From JAVBMU01 sp031551755 (GTDB lineage: Bacteria > Actinomycetota > Actinomycetes > Actinomycetales > Cellulomonadaceae), in NCBI GenBank assembly GCA_031551755.1, contig JAVBNE010000106.1:1-14637 (forward strand): a stretch of DNA of 14,637 nt. The letters are read 5' to 3'. Shown here in pieces: positions 13,840-14,637 of the stretch (the stretch's first letter is position 1; the number at the start of each line of letters is the position of its first letter). The position numbers were made by a program, and so were the translations under genes. Below the pieces are notes generated by a model. The model was not told where the DNA came from. It was given only the letters and a program-made list of their open reading frames with translations, and made no database searches.

Positions 13840-14637
13840 ATGAAAGATTATTTCAAACAAATGTTCGATGCTATCCAAATCGAATTACAAGTTATTGATT
13901 TGGAAGGCTGCGATATTTCTCTCGATGAATCTGTGGTAATGATTGAGTTTCTCAAAAAATGCCTTTTGGAATTACGAAGCTATCTTCTTGCCAAAGAATC
14001 CATGACTGTTGAAGAAGAAATAATGTTCTTCAAGGAGATGAAACCCGAAGTGTTGGGACAGTTGTTGTATTTCCATAAAATACACAATATCGAACTAAAC
14101 CGCCCTACGGGAAGCAATGATACGCAAAAGGAATACTACGAAAGCAAACTCAGCAACATAACGTATTTCTTTGAACGACACCTTGATTTCTACCAGTATT
14201 ACCGGACTAAAGCAACCTACATGGATGAATACTACTTTGTTCGTGGGAAATTGTGTCCGAAATTATGTGCAGACAGTACGCAATACATCCACGACCCTCT
14301 GTTTTCCACCGTATATGATTACAAGATTGCAAAAATTATTTGCAACGAAATGCTGCGCATTTACCTGAATAAGAAAATGCTTAGTATAGACAAACAAACG
14401 ATTATAAATAAAAACAGGGCTTCGCTTCCTACCAACAATTTAAATTGGACTGGCCCCAAAGTGGCCTTGGTCGAATTTGGGTATGGCTTTGAATCGAGCG
14501 GGTATGTAAACAATGGCAACGCCGACATAAAAGAAATAATGATTATGTTGGAAATCATGTTTAATATAGACTTGGGGGAATATTACAGGACATATATATC
14601 CATTAAAGACCGTGCTGAGCGGACGAAATATCTCAAC
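13840..14637 (+). CDS. RteC family protein, 3' end cut by window edge
   Basis: From ATG 13840 the frame stays open to the last base (266 codons) with no stop. It has the RteC-family pattern: an N-terminal helical stretch, EEEIMFFKEMKPEVLGQLLYF, 'IHNIELNRP', 'YYRTKATYMDEYYFVRG', 'DPLFSTVYDYKIAKI', and near the end 'WTGPKVALVEFGYGFESSGYVNNGNADIKEI' followed by 'MFNIDLGEYYRTY'. In CTnDOT, RteC is the DNA-binding activator of the excision operon, controlled by RteA/RteB. Many Bacteroidetes genomes carry orphan RteC-domain proteins on integrative elements, and none of RteA, RteB or excision genes are visible here. The strand is the same as the upstream operon, with an 87-bp gap that holds only a weak promoter-like sequence. 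Its presence marks this as probable mobile-element DNA. Confidence 0.85.
   Translation, partial: MKDYFKQMFDAIQIELQVIDLEGCDISLDESVVMIEFLKKCLLELRSYLLAKESMTVEEEIMFFKEMKPEVLGQLLYFHKIHNIELNRPTGSNDTQKEYYESKLSNITYFFERHLDFYQYYRTKATYMDEYYFVRGKLCPKLCADSTQYIHDPLFSTVYDYKIAKIICNEMLRIYLNKKMLSIDKQTIINKNRASLPTNNLNWTGPKVALVEFGYGFESSGYVNNGNADIKEIMIMLEIMFNIDLGEYYRTYISIKDRAERTKYLN

Noticed and set aside
14171..14558. Short open frames on both strands near the right edge
   Set aside because: They are shadows of the RteC-family frame, which is continuous from 13840 to the end.
1..14637. tRNA, rRNA or CRISPR array
   Set aside because: No cloverleaf-like sequence, rRNA signature or regularly spaced repeats were seen on either strand by eye.

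Overview
The window looks like DNA from a Bacteroidales-type member of the Bacteroidetes. The evidence is: Bacteroides-style promoters (a -33 TTG and a -7 TAnnTTTG about 19-20 bp apart), almost no Shine-Dalgarno sequences, an SPII lipoprotein, an OMP_b-brl_3-type outer-membrane protein and an RteC protein, a family tied to CTnDOT-like conjugative transposons. Base composition is mixed. Most of the window is AT-rich, while two oxidoreductase genes at 4455-6288 are visibly richer in G+C.

Layout. 1-600: the 3' end of a fumarylacetoacetate hydrolase-family gene, its probable terminator, and a 154-bp MITE-like inverted repeat. 634-2370 (minus): a large lipoprotein of unknown function. 2371-2786: a gene-free divergent region with nested inverted repeats and the integrase promoter. 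2787-3929: a tyrosine recombinase that has lost its C-terminal catalytic residues. 4155-4387 (minus): the frameshifted N-terminal remnant of a PAS/LuxR regulator. 4455-6288: two overlapping SDR oxidoreductase genes. 6376-10672: a PAS-LuxR regulator, an outer-membrane beta-barrel protein and a Bcr/CflA-like MFS transporter in one operon. 10828-13752: a PagL-like lipid A deacylase (acyloxyacyl hydrolase), an OlsB/GlsB-like N-acyltransferase and a secreted DUF3108/TapB-like protein. 13840-end: the start of an RteC-family gene.

The most interesting signal is a shared promoter architecture. Each of the three operons has a palindrome ACTGA-N4-TCAGT (one mismatch in the third copy) that runs directly into the -33 TTG, followed exactly 20 bp later by the -7 box. 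One of the three operons encodes a LuxR-type regulator, and a dead relative of that regulator abuts another copy of the palindrome. The simplest reading is a self-controlled regulon of eight genes. It joins two NAD(P)-dependent oxidoreductases, an outer-membrane receptor-like protein, an inner-membrane exporter, a lipid A deacylase, an amino-acid or amine N-acyltransferase and a periplasmic protein. I infer a function in envelope-lipid remodelling or in making and exporting an acylated small molecule. The product is not known from the sequence, and I do not recognise the cluster as a described system.

The broken integrase, lone RteC, MITE-like repeat and regulator remnant suggest an old, partly decayed mobile island.
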